64,000 nucleotides of DNA from assembly GCF_000829035.1 (NCBI RefSeq), contig NZ_AP012541.1, positions 2,170,001-2,234,000 of the forward strand. The letters are read 5' to 3'. The notes beneath the pieces were generated by a model. It worked only from the letters and a program-made list of their open reading frames with translations, was not told the DNA's origin and did no database searches. The position numbers were made by a program, and so were the translations under genes. Shown here piece by piece: positions 63,006-64,000 of this stretch. The first letter of the stretch is position 1; every line of letters starts with the position of its first letter. The stretch comes from Lacticaseibacillus paracasei subsp. paracasei. GTDB taxonomy: Bacteria; Bacillota; Bacilli; Lactobacillales; Lactobacillaceae.

Positions 63006-64000
63006 TTAAAGGTCGCGACTTGCCTGTGGTTTTTTGACTTGGAAGGCAACGATGAGTCCGATAATGGCAAGGATTAAGACGAACACAAAGCCAAAATGCG
63101 AACCAATTGTCAGGCCAGTTTGTCCAGCGGCTTTGGCCGAACCGAGTGCGAGCATACTTGTGGCAACAGCAGTTGAAACCGCACCGACAATTTGCTGCAG
63201 TGTGTTCAGCAAGGCACTGCCGTCTGCGCTTTCGGCACCGCTCAAACTATTCAGCCCATATGTCTGGGCAGGTGACATCGCTAACGGCGCGCCGATCATT
63301 AAGACAACATGCCCTAAAATAATCCACCATAACGGACTTTGTGCACCACTATTAAGCAATATCAACACGCCTAGGATAGCAATGACAAAACCACCGCGGG
63401 ATAACCATTTAGCACCGTGGCTGTCATACATCCGACCTGCAATCGCAGAAACAGCAGCGTTCACAATCCCGCCTGGTAACATGACAAGTCCGGTCATGGC
63501 AACTGGCAGGCCCATCACCCGTTGCAGATACATCGGCAGTAAATACATCGAGGCCAGAATCACCCCAAAATCAAGCATGACGAGTAACGTTCCGACAGTA
63601 AACTGCTTATTAGCAAAAACGCGTAAATTCAGCATCGGGTTTGCTAACGATAATTGCCGCTGGGCATAAAGGACTAAACCAATAACCCCAACGAGCAAAG
63701 CAAGTCCGACTTCCAGCGAAAGCCAGCCAGCATCACTCGCCATCGTTGTCCCAACCACAATCCCAGCAAAGCCAATCGACGATTCAACAATTGACAACCA
63801 GTCGACTGGTGTTTGCGTTTGATGATAAACATTTTCCATCGAAGTTAATGTGAAAATGAAAGCCAAAACCAAGAATGGCACGAATAGCCAAAAAATGTAG
63901 TGCCAAGTGAATTTGGCAAGCACCAGCCCGGTAATCGTTGGGCCAATAGCAGGCGCAAACATAATCACCAAAGCAGCCATCCCCATGACTGTCCCTAATT
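63006..64000 (-). CDS. DHA2-family MFS drug exporter (partial, 5' end outside window)
   Basis: The reading frame stays open to the right edge, so the gene is cut; ATG at 63986 is internal (LGTVMGMAALVIMFAPAIGPTITGLV is family motif C region). The visible part contains about ten TM segments of the 14-TM EmrB/QacA type (e.g. LPGGIVNAAVSAIAGRMYD). It exports drugs in exchange for protons; substrate unknown. Confidence 0.88.
   Translation of the reverse strand, partial: LGTVMGMAALVIMFAPAIGPTITGLVLAKFTWHYIFWLFVPFLVLAFIFTLTSMENVYHQTQTPVDWLSIVESSIGFAGIVVGTTMASDAGWLSLEVGLALLVGVIGLVLYAQRQLSLANPMLNLRVFANKQFTVGTLLVMLDFGVILASMYLLPMYLQRVMGLPVAMTGLVMLPGGIVNAAVSAIAGRMYDSHGAKWLSRGGFVIAILGVLILLNSGAQSPLWWIILGHVVLMIGAPLAMSPAQTYGLNSLSGAESADGSALLNTLQQIVGAVSTAVATSMLALGSAKAAGQTGLTIGSHFGFVFVLILAIIGLIVAFQVKKPQASRDL

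Overview
The window looks like chromosome of a Lacticaseibacillus (Lactobacillus casei/paracasei group). This rests on the mixed-GC lactobacillus coding style with strong GGAGG ribosome binding sites, a D-aspartate ligase typical of D-Asp-bridged peptidoglycan, pyruvate oxidase plus acetate kinase, and a small KRKC-type bacteriocin precursor whose predicted mature peptide I recognise from L. casei. No rRNA, tRNA or CRISPR array was seen.

Layout. 0.1-12 kb: two zinc-ribbon membrane proteins, a MarR regulator with a multidrug ABC exporter (shared-looking TTAGTTAG operators), Nudix hydrolase, phosphoglycerate mutase, a beta-lactamase-fold hydrolase overlapping an AI-2E-type permease, a sortase, GtrA and a diacylglycerol-kinase-like lipid kinase. 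12-21 kb: pyruvate oxidase, a glycine betaine ABC operon, SfsA, a universal stress protein and D-Asp ligase. 20.8-25.9 kb: divergent threonine genes (thrC-thrB against hom-aspartate kinase). 26-31.5 kb: flotillin with a short NfeD-like partner, then an operon of aromatic aminotransferase, D-2-hydroxyacid dehydrogenase and an EIIC-like membrane protein. A 21-codon leader peptide with six aromatic codons in seven precedes this operon, followed by competing hairpins and a terminator: a candidate ribosome-mediated attenuator.

31.7-43.4 kb is accessory and AT-rich. It holds a toxin-like 44-aa peptide, a bacteriocin-immunity-like protein, AIM24, HIT, asparagine synthase, a 1.7 kb gene-poor stretch carrying the 39-aa double-glycine bacteriocin precursor, an MprF-flippase-like membrane protein (possible self-protection), and an ISL3-type element that carries a 198 bp tandem duplication of its own end and is interrupted by an IS5/IS1182-type element. 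Both insertions keep 8 bp target duplications.

43.4-54.6 kb: phosphoesterase, MenA-like prenyltransferase, polyprenyl synthase, acetate kinase, an intact second ISL3 copy between ackA and its probable terminator, a YtrA-regulated double ABC operon with one frameshifted ATPase, and a glucose-1-dehydrogenase-like SDR. 55.2-61.4 kb is a coherent peptide and amino-acid catabolic cluster (alanine dehydrogenase, threonine deaminase, OPT peptide transporter, PqqD-like protein, C69 dipeptidase) behind a perfect TGTGA-N6-TCACA site. The right end holds a disulfide reductase and a partial DHA2 MFS exporter.

Two families of structured intergenic repeats recur. One, with a GAAACC/GGTTTC core, sits just upstream of the Shine-Dalgarno of pyruvate oxidase, the OPT transporter and the dipeptidase. 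Many ORF starts were moved inward to the codon served by a visible ribosome binding site.
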